From positions 1 to 10,642 of the forward strand of contig DAOWFV010000177.1 in NCBI GenBank assembly GCA_030637805.1: 10,642 bases of DNA. Direction: 5' to 3'. Below, piece after piece: positions 1 through 7,052 of this stretch (the stretch's first letter is position 1; each line of letters opens with the position of its first letter). The stretch comes from Acidobacteriota bacterium (GTDB lineage: Bacteria > Acidobacteriota > Thermoanaerobaculia > Thermoanaerobaculales > Sulfomarinibacteraceae). The notes beneath the pieces were generated by a model. That model saw only the letters and a list, made by a program, of their open reading frames with translations. It did no database searches and was not told where the DNA came from. Both the position numbers and the translations under genes were made by a program.

Positions 1-57
1 CTGAAGCGTCCGGGGATAGTCGACCCCACCAACAGGGTGCCGCTCGTCCTCGCTCAC
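1..57 (-). CDS. N-terminal fragment of a probable IS1595-family transposase (runs off the left edge)
   Basis: Reading leftward from a GTG at 57-55, an open frame reaches the window edge and gives 19 residues, VSEDERHPVGGVDYPRTLQ. A TGA lies directly upstream in frame (60-58), so this GTG is the earliest possible start; no clear Shine-Dalgarno precedes it. The 'YPRTL' stretch near the N-terminus recalls IS1595/ISXO2-type transposases, which often begin with a YPRTL-x-EF segment before a zinc-ribbon and a DDE-like domain. That match is from memory and rests on few residues. Supporting context is an adjacent short palindrome and an abrupt switch to AT-rich repeat DNA at 104, as expected at an insertion-sequence end. 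An ordinary protein with a chance match is the main alternative. The rest of the gene is outside the window. Confidence 0.4.
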   Translation of the reverse strand, partial: MSEDERHPVGGVDYPRTLQ

Positions 58-65
58 TCACCAAT

Positions 66-80
66 GCTACATTTTGTAGC
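66..80. repeat. Short perfect palindrome (GCTACA-TTT-TGTAGC)
   Basis: Six-base arms GCTACA and TGTAGC flank a three-base TTT spacer. It sits just upstream of the partial left-edge gene, in its leader. It could be an operator for that gene (the TACA...TGTA arms recall BlaI/CopY-type sites, but the spacing is one base longer than I expect) or part of an insertion-sequence end. The symmetry is seen directly; neither function is shown. Confidence 0.4.
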
Positions 81-103
81 TACGAGAGCGAAGTGGATAG
101 CCC

Positions 104-166
104 TTATTCTCAATTCTTAATTCTGAATTCTCAATTCTCAATTAAGAATTCAAAATTCAAAATTGA
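104..166. repeat. Heptanucleotide tandem array with polarity switch, nine units
   Basis: The DNA divides into nine consecutive 7-bp units without losing register: TTATTCT, CAATTCT, TAATTCT, GAATTCT, CAATTCT, CAATTAA, GAATTCA, AAATTCA, AAATTGA. The first five share NAATTCT (the first with one mismatch), the sixth is transitional, and the last three read as near reverse complements. The two halves therefore form an imperfect inverted repeat of about 26 bp per arm (roughly 107-132 against 143-168, about 22 matches) able to fold into a hairpin. It is far more AT-rich than the flanks. It resembles the heptanucleotide short tandem repeats (STRR) known from cyanobacterial intergenic DNA. It overlaps the 3' end of mqnA and may also serve as a weak terminator there, though it lacks a GC-rich stem. 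Confidence 0.8.
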
Positions 167-963
167 GAACTGCGGTAAAGCCGCATTGGTCGAAGCTTTT
201 CGATGAGGCCGAGAGCATGGCATTTCGACCAGAAGAGCTGGATGGACTCCAGCTCCCGGGGGCCGAGCTCGAAGCGGAGGTTCTCCTCGAGGTAGCGAGT
301 CGCAAGGTCATCGGGCCACCCGAGCGACCTTGCATGGGCGGCGACGATCTCCGGGATACGGCGACTGTTGGCTTGCCGGCGGCGGAGGAGGAGAGCCGGC
401 AAGTCGCCGAGCTCTGCCTCGGCGCGGGCCATCCAGGTGGCGAAGACGAAGGGTAGACCGGTGAGCTCCTTCCAGGCCTCGCCGAGGTCGAGTTGGAACG
501 GGTAGAGGATCGGGTCGGGCTCGTCACGTACCACCTTGTCGCCGATGAGGAGGAGGGCGTCATGAGGTTCGTCCCTGCCGGTTACCCCACGGAGCCGTAG
601 AGTGCTGAGTTCGAGCCGCCGGCCGTAGCGTTCGGCGAAGACAACCTGGAGCAGGGCCACCGACGTGTGGCTGTCGCCGTCGACATGGACCCGGCAAAGG
701 TCCTCGAGGGGAGAGTGGCTGAAGACTCGGACAGTGAGGGTGGCGCCGTCGGATCCGATACAGCCGGCGGGCACGATAGCCAGTTCGCAAGGAGCAAGCT
801 GAAAGTCGATGACGGGGCAGAGGGCCACCTGTGCCGCACGCCCGACGAGGGTGTCGAGGAGACGTGCCGGAACATTGCTGAGCAGCGTGAGCCCGGGCTC
901 GTCCTCGAGCCCGTCCACGAGGGGCTTGGCGTTGAGGAAGCTGACCGAGGCAATGGTCTGCAT
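157..963 (-). CDS. mqnA: Chorismate dehydratase MqnA (futalosine menaquinone pathway)
   Basis: MqnA dehydrates chorismate to 3-[(1-carboxyvinyl)oxy]benzoate, the first step of futalosine-route menaquinone synthesis in the cytoplasm. The 268-residue product has the usual length and periplasmic-binding-protein-like fold markers: SFLN near residue 8, an S-x-G-A-x-x-x-V-x-x-FS segment at 71-82, DGDSHTS at 95-101, LLLIGD at 137-142, and a LGEAW...TGLPFVFATW block at 160-177, all characteristic of the family. The ATG at 963 is the natural start because SFLN follows at once, as in homologues; no strong Shine-Dalgarno is visible. The gene starts 17 bp after the HAD nucleotidase stop, so co-transcription and read-through translation are likely. 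Its last codons and TGA stop lie inside the AT-rich heptad array, suggesting the native C-terminus was altered or trimmed there. The other futalosine genes (mqnB/C/D/E) are not in the window. Confidence 0.9.
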   Translation of the reverse strand: MQTIASVSFLNAKPLVDGLEDEPGLTLLSNVPARLLDTLVGRAAQVALCPVIDFQLAPCELAIVPAGCIGSDGATLTVRVFSHSPLEDLCRVHVDGDSHTSVALLQVVFAERYGRRLELSTLRLRGVTGRDEPHDALLLIGDKVVRDEPDPILYPFQLDLGEAWKELTGLPFVFATWMARAEAELGDLPALLLRRRQANSRRIPEIVAAHARSLGWPDDLATRYLEENLRFELGPRELESIQLFWSKCHALGLIEKLRPMRLYRSSQF

Positions 964-980
964 CTGCGATCGCGCCGGCG

Positions 981-2450
981 TCAGCCGAGAGGATCGTGGG
1001 GCATGCTGCCCCGGCGGCTGCGCAGGTAGGCGAAAGGCGTGGCGTAGAGGAAGTTCGAGACTCGGGATGTGTAGATGTCGGCGGAGCGCTCGACCTGACG
1101 GGCGAGGTGGCTCTTGTCGTTGCCTGACCGCAGGAGGGCGCCCCAGCGCGGGTTCTCGAGCTCGGATGCCTTGCGCGCGAGGGGCACGATGCGTTTGTCC
1201 AGCACTTCGATTGCAGCTCGCAGACGAGCCATTTCGGCTTCGAGCTCCTTCGCCGAGGCCGTAGGCTGCTCGCCGTAGCCGTGGTTACGCCGCTGCACTG
1301 CCAGCCGGGTGCGAGAGTGGGCGACCTCGAGCGCCTCCTTCTCGAGCATCATTTCCACCAGGACATTTTCGGTGGCACGGAACTCCTCGAGCGCCGCCAA
1401 CTCGTCCTCGAGCTCGCGGAGGATCAGCGCCGTGCGCCAGCGTAGGCTCGACTTGGACATGCGGACGTCGGCGTAGATATGATCACCGACGTAGAGGATC
1501 TCGGCGCCGGAGAGGCCGAGATACTCCTCCACCCTGGTGGCGTCGCCGCCGAGATAGACCCCGGGGCTGGGGATCGTGGGTCCCGGCACCGGGCTGAGCA
1601 GGCCGGCCTCCTCGTCGGTGACGGAGAAAAGCGGCAGGTCGTAGCTGAAGAACCCGGGCTTGCGGGCGCTGACGATGACCAATTCGAAGAGGTCCCGCCA
1701 GCTGCGCTCGGGGCCGAGGAACCGGTCGAACGCGAAGGACATGATCTCGCGCACGTAGGGCCACTCGGCGTTGCTGATGAGCATCAGGCGCTTGCCCGCG
1801 TGGAGCTGGTCGAGAAGGGCCATTGGCGTCTCGGGGTCGAGATCGACGAAGGGCTCCGGGTTGGCGATGATCTCGGCCTTGAGCGTGCCCTCGACATGAG
1901 CCTCATCGAGGCATGCGCGAACCCGCCGGAAGAGGTCCTCGTAGCCGTGCACCTCCGGGAAGAGGTGCTGATCGTGGAGATCGACCAGTTGAGCGTAAAG
2001 ACAGCTCTCCGACAGCGAGAAGAGGGTGTTGAGAAAGATGAACCGTGGCTCCGACAGGTCTACCGGGGTGTGGCGGTAGACTCTGCGTTGTTCATCGAAT
2101 TCCATCGGCCGGGTGCCGTGGGAGGCGCGCATGACATAGCCGAAGCGATTGGCCTTGACGATGTTGCCGAGCTCCGAGTCGATGATCAGCCCGCGGATGA
2201 CCAGGTCCGGGTCGAAGCGCAAGTCGGTCACCGGCCAGTCGTCGGCTGCCAGGAGCTCCTGCATCCGATCGTAGGCCCGCTGCTCCCAGACGTCCGCCCG
2301 GTAGTGGACCAGGGTGTAGTCCATGTCGTAGCCGATGGCGCTGATGGGGCGTAGGTTGAGAGTACGATTGCAGTAGATTCGCCGCCCAACCGGGACCGAC
2401 GTCGAATCGAAGAGGGAAGCCGTCATGCGGCCAAGGCTAGCCCGGATCAT
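981..2450 (-). CDS. HAD-superfamily 5'-nucleotidase, cN-II type (IMP/GMP-like)
   Basis: This cytosolic nucleotidase family (HAD-IG, purine 5'-nucleotidase) dephosphorylates nucleoside monophosphates, typically IMP and GMP in characterised members. Numbered from the ATG at 2450, the 489-residue protein shows HAD motif I as GYDMDYTL (nucleophile D42, acid/base D44), motif II as LISNAEW at 224-230, a VSARKPGFF segment near 260, where the family has its motif III lysine (K264), and motif IV as GDHIYADVRMSK at 322-333. These are diagnostic of the cN-II family. The C-terminal 150 residues after motif IV are helical, with Glu/Leu-rich stretches at 345-425 that could form a coiled coil. An alternative start at 2426 (eight residues shorter) also precedes all conserved parts; neither start has a convincing Shine-Dalgarno. 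The gene leads a likely operon with mqnA and lies downstream of hpt, but the hpt terminator probably separates it from that gene. The true nucleotide substrate is inferred. Confidence 0.88.
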   Translation of the reverse strand: MIRASLGRMTASLFDSTSVPVGRRIYCNRTLNLRPISAIGYDMDYTLVHYRADVWEQRAYDRMQELLAADDWPVTDLRFDPDLVIRGLIIDSELGNIVKANRFGYVMRASHGTRPMEFDEQRRVYRHTPVDLSEPRFIFLNTLFSLSESCLYAQLVDLHDQHLFPEVHGYEDLFRRVRACLDEAHVEGTLKAEIIANPEPFVDLDPETPMALLDQLHAGKRLMLISNAEWPYVREIMSFAFDRFLGPERSWRDLFELVIVSARKPGFFSYDLPLFSVTDEEAGLLSPVPGPTIPSPGVYLGGDATRVEEYLGLSGAEILYVGDHIYADVRMSKSSLRWRTALILRELEDELAALEEFRATENVLVEMMLEKEALEVAHSRTRLAVQRRNHGYGEQPTASAKELEAEMARLRAAIEVLDKRIVPLARKASELENPRWGALLRSGNDKSHLARQVERSADIYTSRVSNFLYATPFAYLRSRRGSMPHDPLG

Positions 2451-2481
2451 CCACGAGGTCTACCGGGGAGGCCACCAGGAG

Positions 2482-2509
2482 GGAATTAGGAATTAGGATT
2501 TCGGAATTA
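2482..2509. repeat. Heptanucleotide repeat tract, four units (GGAATTA)
   Basis: Four 7-bp units in register read GGAATTA, GGAATTA, GGATTTC, GGAATTA, followed by a GGCGC motif at 2512-2516. The AATT core and 7-bp period match the array at 104-166. The tract lies in the leader of the nucleotidase gene, 32 bp from its ATG. A transcript of the minus strand would carry a TAATTCC repeat there. Confidence 0.7.
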
Positions 2510-2616
2510 TCGGCGCGAGGAAGCTGCCGAGGATGTTGGAGCATAATGCCCGCGTTTGGGGAGTGGACGTTCATCCTGAGAGAAGCGACCCGTGAGGGGC
2601 GAGAACCAAACACCCC

Positions 2617-2646
2617 AATAAAAAAGCAAGCCCGCGAGCGGGCTTG
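2617..2646 (-). terminator. Rho-independent terminator of hpt
   Basis: Perfect arms CAAGCCCGC (2627-2635) and GCGGGCTTG (2638-2646) form a GC-rich stem, best drawn as eight base pairs with a CGAG loop. On the plus strand an A run at 2620-2625 lies left of the stem, so the minus-strand transcript ends with the stem followed by six U. This orientation fits termination of leftward hpt transcription, about 140 bp past its stop codon. It should limit read-through into the nucleotidase-mqnA unit. Confidence 0.88.
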
Positions 2647-2786
2647 GGAAGGAGGAGATTGTCCGGTGCGTCCGAGATTGACTATAGGTGACGTGGGGAA
2701 AGCAGATAGTGACAGGGGTCACAATAACCTGTTCTGAGTTCAAACCTCAAATTAGGAATAGATCCGAGTACGAGAGGTGCTCTGTG

Positions 2787-3320
2787 TTATCCCTCTGGAT
2801 GCACCACTCCGATATAGGGCAGGGTCCGGAACTTCTCGGCCCAGTCGAGACCGCAGCCCACGACCCAGACATCAGGGATCTCGAAGCCGAGGTAGTCGAT
2901 CTGGGCGTATACCTCGCGCCGGTCTGGTTTTTGGACCAACGCACAGGTCTTGAGCGAGGCTGGCTGCCGCGCCGCGAGGGCGCGCACGAGGTATGCAAGG
3001 GTGTGGCCGGTGTCCACGATGTCCTCCACGACCAGCACGTGCTTGCCGGAGATGTTGCGGCGCAGGTCGAGGATCATGCGCACCGCACCATCGGTTGTGG
3101 TTGAGTCGCCGTAGGTGGACAGCGCCATGAAATCGACGCTTCGCGGGATGGTGAGACGGCGTGCGAGGTCCGCCAGAAAAATGAAGGACCCCTTGAGAAC
3201 GCCCACCAGGATGAGGTCATCCACCTCCCGGTAGTCCGCGGAGATGCGGCGGGCGAGCTCGTCCACCTTGGCCTTGATCTGCTCTTCGCTGATGAGCACT
3301 TCGGGCAGGGTTTCGGGCAT
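2787..3320 (-). CDS. hpt: Hypoxanthine phosphoribosyltransferase
   Basis: This enzyme joins hypoxanthine (and usually guanine) to PRPP, giving IMP or GMP plus pyrophosphate, in cytoplasmic purine salvage. The 177-residue product has the usual bacterial length. It shows the PRPP-binding loop VVEDIVDTGHTL at 97-108, a KGSFIF segment at 43-48, the DFMALSTYG stretch in the flexible-loop region near 63-71, and a C-terminal VGCGLDWAEKFRTLPYIG block typical of Hpt, including the FR-x-LPYIG end. The frame extends 48 codons further upstream, but the ATG at 3320 is chosen: an excellent Shine-Dalgarno (AAGGAGGG at 3334-3327) lies just upstream, and the preceding residues look non-coding and overlap the divergent ABC leader. 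It is transcribed alone, with its own terminator. It could recapture hypoxanthine released during futalosine processing; that link is inference. Confidence 0.95.
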   Translation of the reverse strand: MPETLPEVLISEEQIKAKVDELARRISADYREVDDLILVGVLKGSFIFLADLARRLTIPRSVDFMALSTYGDSTTTDGAVRMILDLRRNISGKHVLVVEDIVDTGHTLAYLVRALAARQPASLKTCALVQKPDRREVYAQIDYLGFEIPDVWVVGCGLDWAEKFRTLPYIGVVHPEG

Positions 3321-3444
3321 TGGGTTCCCTCCTTGACTGGTCGTGCGCAGCCCAGTGTACCCCGCCATAATTGGGGTGAAGTATCGAGGGCGCCGAGCGG
3401 CCGGAAACATGCGACCATGGGCGCGTGTTGGACGTGGGGTGGGG
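3321..3444. promoter_or_regulatory. Divergent promoter region of hpt and the ABC exporter operon
   Basis: The 124 bp between the two start codons must hold both promoters if each gene has its own. On the plus strand TTGACT (3333-3338) is followed after 17 bp by TGTACC (3356-3361), a fair -35 with a weak -10. On the minus strand TACACT (3359-3354) is a possible -10 for hpt, but its -35 is unclear. The hpt Shine-Dalgarno (3334-3327) overlaps the plus-strand -35 candidate. I see no obvious operator palindrome. The whole region also stays open in the hpt and ABC frames, so upstream extensions of either gene cannot be excluded by stops. Confidence 0.35.
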
Positions 3445-5235
3445 ATGAACGACGAGACAACCACGGGCGGGACCGGGACCCGGCGACCGATCCTCAGGCT
3501 GTTGAAGGCCTACGCTTGGCGTTATCGCTGGAGCTATTTCGCCGGCTTCACCTTGCTGTGGGTCACCAACTATTTGACGGTCAGTATTCCCGGGCAGATC
3601 GGGCATGCCGTCGATGCGTTGCGGGCGGGTGAGTCCCTGGGGCGTTATGTGGCTGCAATCGCCCTCATGGGCATGGCGGTGATCGTGGTCCGATCCCTCT
3701 CCAGGGTCCTCATATTCAATCCGGGTCGCCACCTCGAGTACCACCTGCGTAAGGACCTCTTCGCCCGTCTCCTGCGCCTGCAACCGGAGTTCTACGCCGG
3801 GCACAAGCGAGGCGACATCGTCAGCCGCGCGGCCAATGACATCACCTGGGTGCGAACCCTGGTTGGATTTGGCGGTCTTCAGGTGGTCAACGTCAGCCTC
3901 GCGGTCGTCATGACGGGGTGGAAGATGCTCTCTCTGTCGCCGACGCTGACCCTGATGGCAATGCTGCCGATCCTTGTCGGTATGGCCGCTGTGCAGTTCG
4001 GGATCCGCCGGCTCTTCCCCCTCGTTCGGCGCATCCAGGAGCAGCTCGGCGAGATCTCGGAGCATGTCCTCGGCAGCCTCCAGGGCGTCGCCGCAATTCA
4101 GGGCTTCGTGGCCGAGGAGGCTTTCATTCGCCGCTTCGAGGTTCGCAATCAGGCGTGGCTTCGCACCGGGATGCGCCTCGCCCTGATCCGCGCGCTCGCA
4201 CTCCCGCTTCTGGTGCTCTCGGGCGGCATCGCCATGTTCGTTCTCATCATGGTGGGCGGTCGGCTGGTGCTCGACGGGACGCTCACGGTCGGTGAGCTCG
4301 CGACCTTCACGGTCCTGCTCACGGTCCTCCTGCCGCCTCTGCGGTCCTTGGGCTGGATGATGTCGGTCGTGCAGCGTGGCCGTGCAGCACTGGAGCGTAT
4401 TTTCGAGCTCATGGATGCCCCGGTCGACCGGCCCGAGGGCAGCTCAGGGGTGGAAATACCGACAGGGCGCGGACCGAGCCTGGTGCTCCGCGACCTCCAC
4501 TTCGCCTATCCCGACGAGCCCGAGCGCGAGGTGCTGCAGGGGGTCTCGCTGGAGATTCCTGCCGGCGCGGTGGTGGGGCTGAGCGGGCGCACCGGCAGCG
4601 GCAAGAGCACCCTGTTGCGGCTCTTGATGCGCTTGTACAATCCACCGAAAGGCAGCATCCTGGTCGACGGCGTCGATCTCACCGAGCTCGATCTCGATGC
4701 CTGGCGCCGGCGACTCGCGGTCATTCCCCAGCGGCCGTTCCTCTTTTCGGACACCATCTCCACCAACGTAGCGATGAGCCGGGACGATGACGCCGAGGGC
4801 GTGCGCCGCGCGACCGCCATGGCCGCCCTCGACCAAGACCTGGCTGCGCTTCCGGACGGCCTTGAGACGGTGGTTGGGGAGCGCGGCATCATGCTGTCCG
4901 GCGGCCAGCGGCAGCGTGTCGCCCTGGCCAGGGGGCTGTATCGCGGTGGCGATCTCCTGATCCTCGATGACGTGCTCTCGGCGGTGGACCACCGCACAGA
5001 GGCGGAGCTGGTGGAGACCATCACCGGGCTCGCCCGCCGCCCCGAGGCGCCGACGGTGCTGATCTCCAGCCATCGACTGTCCGCGCTGCGCCACTGCGAC
5101 CTCATCCTGGTGCTCGACCGCGGCCGGCTGGTGGACCACGGCTCGCACGCGGAGCTGGTCGCTCGGCCCGGGCTCTACCGCGATACCTGGCAGATCCAGG
5201 CCCAGGGAGCGGCGGGCGAGGAGAAGGCATCGTGA
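3445..5235 (+). CDS. ABC exporter half-transporter, subunit with degenerate Walker B (heterodimer partner 1)
   Basis: This type IV (exporter-fold) ABC protein has 596 residues: six predicted membrane segments (about 30-48, 69-85, 145-162, 167-184, 246-276 and 282-299), then a nucleotide-binding domain. That domain has Walker A GRTGSGKST at 381-389, Q-loop Q429 in IPQRPFLF, signature LSGGQ at 484-488, Walker B LLILDD at 504-509 and H-loop H543 in SSHRLS. Asp509 stands where the catalytic Glu normally is, marking this as the degenerate-site subunit of a heterodimer like TM287/TM288, YheI/YheH or MdlA/MdlB. ATG 3445 is chosen over a GTG at 3343 because the extra 34 residues lack family similarity and cover the promoter region; its ribosome site is only a G-rich stretch. 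It is translationally coupled to the next gene. Likely substrates are hydrophobic drugs or lipids; none can be named. Confidence 0.93.
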   Translation: MNDETTTGGTGTRRPILRLLKAYAWRYRWSYFAGFTLLWVTNYLTVSIPGQIGHAVDALRAGESLGRYVAAIALMGMAVIVVRSLSRVLIFNPGRHLEYHLRKDLFARLLRLQPEFYAGHKRGDIVSRAANDITWVRTLVGFGGLQVVNVSLAVVMTGWKMLSLSPTLTLMAMLPILVGMAAVQFGIRRLFPLVRRIQEQLGEISEHVLGSLQGVAAIQGFVAEEAFIRRFEVRNQAWLRTGMRLALIRALALPLLVLSGGIAMFVLIMVGGRLVLDGTLTVGELATFTVLLTVLLPPLRSLGWMMSVVQRGRAALERIFELMDAPVDRPEGSSGVEIPTGRGPSLVLRDLHFAYPDEPEREVLQGVSLEIPAGAVVGLSGRTGSGKSTLLRLLMRLYNPPKGSILVDGVDLTELDLDAWRRRLAVIPQRPFLFSDTISTNVAMSRDDDAEGVRRATAMAALDQDLAALPDGLETVVGERGIMLSGGQRQRVALARGLYRGGDLLILDDVLSAVDHRTEAELVETITGLARRPEAPTVLISSHRLSALRHCDLILVLDRGRLVDHGSHAELVARPGLYRDTWQIQAQGAAGEEKAS

Positions 5236-6986
5236 CGGATGCGGGCATGCTGCGGCGGCTGTGGCCCTTTCTGCGTCCCGACGCCTGGGCCTTCGGCCTC
5301 GCCCTGGCCTTGACGCCGGCGGCGGCCGGTCTCAGTCTGGTCCAACCCTGGCTTCTCAAGAGGGCCATCGATGACCACCTGGTGCCGGGTGTGGCCGAGG
5401 GGTTGATGGGCGTGGCCCTCCTCTACATCGTCGCCGCGGTGGTGGGATATTTTCTCGAGGCGGCGTACGTGCTCGTGCTCGCCTGGGGTGGCCAGCGAAG
5501 CATCGTTCGCCTGCGCTCCGGCATTTACCGGCATCTGTTGGGCCTGTCCCAGGCGTATCTCGATCGCCAGCCGGCAGGGCGGCTGTTGACGCGGGCCACG
5601 AGCGATGTGGACGCCATCGGTGAGGCCTTCTCATCGGGTCTCATCACCATCGTTCTCGACCTCCTGATGATCGTCGGCACTCTCGGCGCGATGCTCTGGC
5701 TGGACGTTCGGTTGACAGTCGTCCTGCTCCTGCTGGCACCGATCATCCTGCTCGTGCTCGAGGTCGTTCGGCGGCGCTTGAGAATCCTCTTCGTGCAGGT
5801 GCGTGAAGCCCTGGCGGCGCTCAACGCCTTCCTCGCCGAGCGGATTGACGGCGTTGAGATCGTCCAACTCTTCAGCCACGAAGCGGCCAGCGAGGCCCTC
5901 TTCGATCTCCGTAACCAGCGCTTCCGGCGCGCCACTACCCGCTCGAACTACTACGACTCCTTCATGTACGCGATGGTGGACGGCGCCGCCTCGATCTGCG
6001 TGGCGGTGATGCTGTGGTACGGCTCGGGATTGGCGGCACGAATGGGCCTTCCCGTTTCCCAGGTGGCGCCGTTGAGTGCCGGCCTGCTGGTGGCCTTCAT
6101 CGAGTACCTCGACCGGCTCTTCCGGCCGCTTCGCGAGGTTTCGGGCAAGGTCGCTGTATTGCAGCGGGGTGCGGCCGCCCTCGAGAAGATCCTCGACCTT
6201 CTCGACGAGACGGTGACCGTGGCGGGGGAGGGGTTGCCGTTGACCGGTATCGAAGGAGACATCCGCTTCGAGGATGTGTGGTTCCGTTACCGCCCGGAGG
6301 CCGGGGACGTGCTCAAGGGCATCGACCTCAAGGTGCGACTGGGAGAGGTGGTGGCGGTGGTGGGAGCCACCGGTTCCGGTAAGACCACCCTCACCCGTCT
6401 CCTCAACGCCTCCTACACGGGCTATCGCGGCAGCATCACCATCGACGGCCGCGAGCTACGGGAGCTGCGTCCGAAAGACATCCGGCGCCACGTGGCGGGA
6501 GTTCGCCAGGATCCGCAGCTCTTCTCGGAGTCGATGCTCTTCAACGTCGATCTCGGCAGCGAGGAGATCCCGATCGAGAGGACGGTGGAGGCCGCCGGCC
6601 TGGTTCACGCCGACCGGGTGGTCGACCGCGTGGGCTGGGATCACGTCCTGCGCGCGCGCGGCGCCGATCTGTCGGTGGGCGAGGGCCAGCTCCTGACCTT
6701 CGCCCGCGCCATGGCGCACGATCTCTCGGTGGTGGTCCTCGACGAGGCGACCGCCAGCATCGACTCCCTGACCGAGCAGCTCATCCAGGACGCCCTGGCG
6801 CGGATCTTTGAACGCAAGACCGTGATCATCGTCGCCCACCGGCTTTCAACTGTCGAACGCGCCGACCGGATCGTGGTCATGGACGGTGGCCGCATCGTCG
6901 AGCAGGGCACCCACGCGGAGCTGATGGCGAAGGACGGCCACTACGCCCGGCTGGTCAAGGCTGGCGAGGAGTTGCTGGTCGCGTAA
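5232..6986 (+). CDS. ABC exporter half-transporter, catalytic-Glu subunit (heterodimer partner 2)
   Basis: This 584-residue partner also has six membrane segments (about 20-38, 57-82, 134-156, 160-178, 243-268 and 278-297) before its nucleotide-binding domain. Walker A is GATGSGKTT at 378-386, Q-loop Q426 lies in GVRQDPQLF, Walker B is VVVLDE at 500-505 with catalytic Glu505, and the H-loop is H536 in AHRLS. The signature at 480-486 reads LSVGEGQ instead of LSGGQ, so this subunit supplies the poor signature, complementing its partner's defect. The GTG start at 5232 overlaps the previous TGA by four bases (GTGA), preceded by GAGGAGAAGG, a good ribosome site; this implies coupled 1:1 synthesis. 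The conserved head, with W-P-F-L-R-P near residue 11, fits the start. No accessory membrane-fusion protein or regulator is adjacent. Confidence 0.93.
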   Translation: MTDAGMLRRLWPFLRPDAWAFGLALALTPAAAGLSLVQPWLLKRAIDDHLVPGVAEGLMGVALLYIVAAVVGYFLEAAYVLVLAWGGQRSIVRLRSGIYRHLLGLSQAYLDRQPAGRLLTRATSDVDAIGEAFSSGLITIVLDLLMIVGTLGAMLWLDVRLTVVLLLLAPIILLVLEVVRRRLRILFVQVREALAALNAFLAERIDGVEIVQLFSHEAASEALFDLRNQRFRRATTRSNYYDSFMYAMVDGAASICVAVMLWYGSGLAARMGLPVSQVAPLSAGLLVAFIEYLDRLFRPLREVSGKVAVLQRGAAALEKILDLLDETVTVAGEGLPLTGIEGDIRFEDVWFRYRPEAGDVLKGIDLKVRLGEVVAVVGATGSGKTTLTRLLNASYTGYRGSITIDGRELRELRPKDIRRHVAGVRQDPQLFSESMLFNVDLGSEEIPIERTVEAAGLVHADRVVDRVGWDHVLRARGADLSVGEGQLLTFARAMAHDLSVVVLDEATASIDSLTEQLIQDALARIFERKTVIIVAHRLSTVERADRIVVMDGGRIVEQGTHAELMAKDGHYARLVKAGEELLVA

Positions 6987-7052
6987 CACCCGTGTCCGCG
7001 CCCGGTGTCACTTTCGCCATCGATTCTTCTTTCGAGTTCGGGTGGGTGGGCG

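Larger units (their letters stand above)
2451..2786. other. Intergenic region between hpt and the nucleotidase operon
   Basis: This 336-bp stretch has no credible gene; short frames through it lack family features. It holds a heptad repeat tract at 2482-2509 and an intrinsic terminator for hpt at 2617-2646. The promoter of the nucleotidase-mqnA unit should lie left of the terminator. A TATGCT-like -10 on the minus strand near 2540-2550 is possible, but I cannot pair it with a good -35. Positions 2647-2786 form the untranslated tail of hpt. They include a GTGAC/GGTCAC inverted pair near 2709-2721 and a TGAG-TTCAAAC-CTCA hairpin near 2736-2751, neither with a known role. Confidence 0.6.

Noticed and set aside
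1479..2354. A 291-codon plus-strand open frame opposite the nucleotidase gene
   Set aside because: It is antisense to a gene with intact HAD motifs. Its composition (Glu/Val/Asp/Leu-rich, no domains) is typical of the shadow frame in high-GC DNA.
2565..2610. GTTCATCCTGAG...GAAGCGA stretch resembling a widespread intergenic hairpin repeat
   Set aside because: The matching right arm (GGATGAAC-like) is absent here, so no hairpin or repeat unit can be supported within the window.
2690..2765. Possible tRNA: a TGAG-TTCAAAC-CTCA arm resembles a T-arm
   Set aside because: The stem has only four pairs, and I could not build matching acceptor, D and anticodon arms upstream.
3321..3464. A longer hpt start at 3464, adding 48 residues
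   Set aside because: The extension is Arg/Pro-rich with no family similarity and covers the divergent promoter region. ATG 3320 has an excellent Shine-Dalgarno and gives normal Hpt length.
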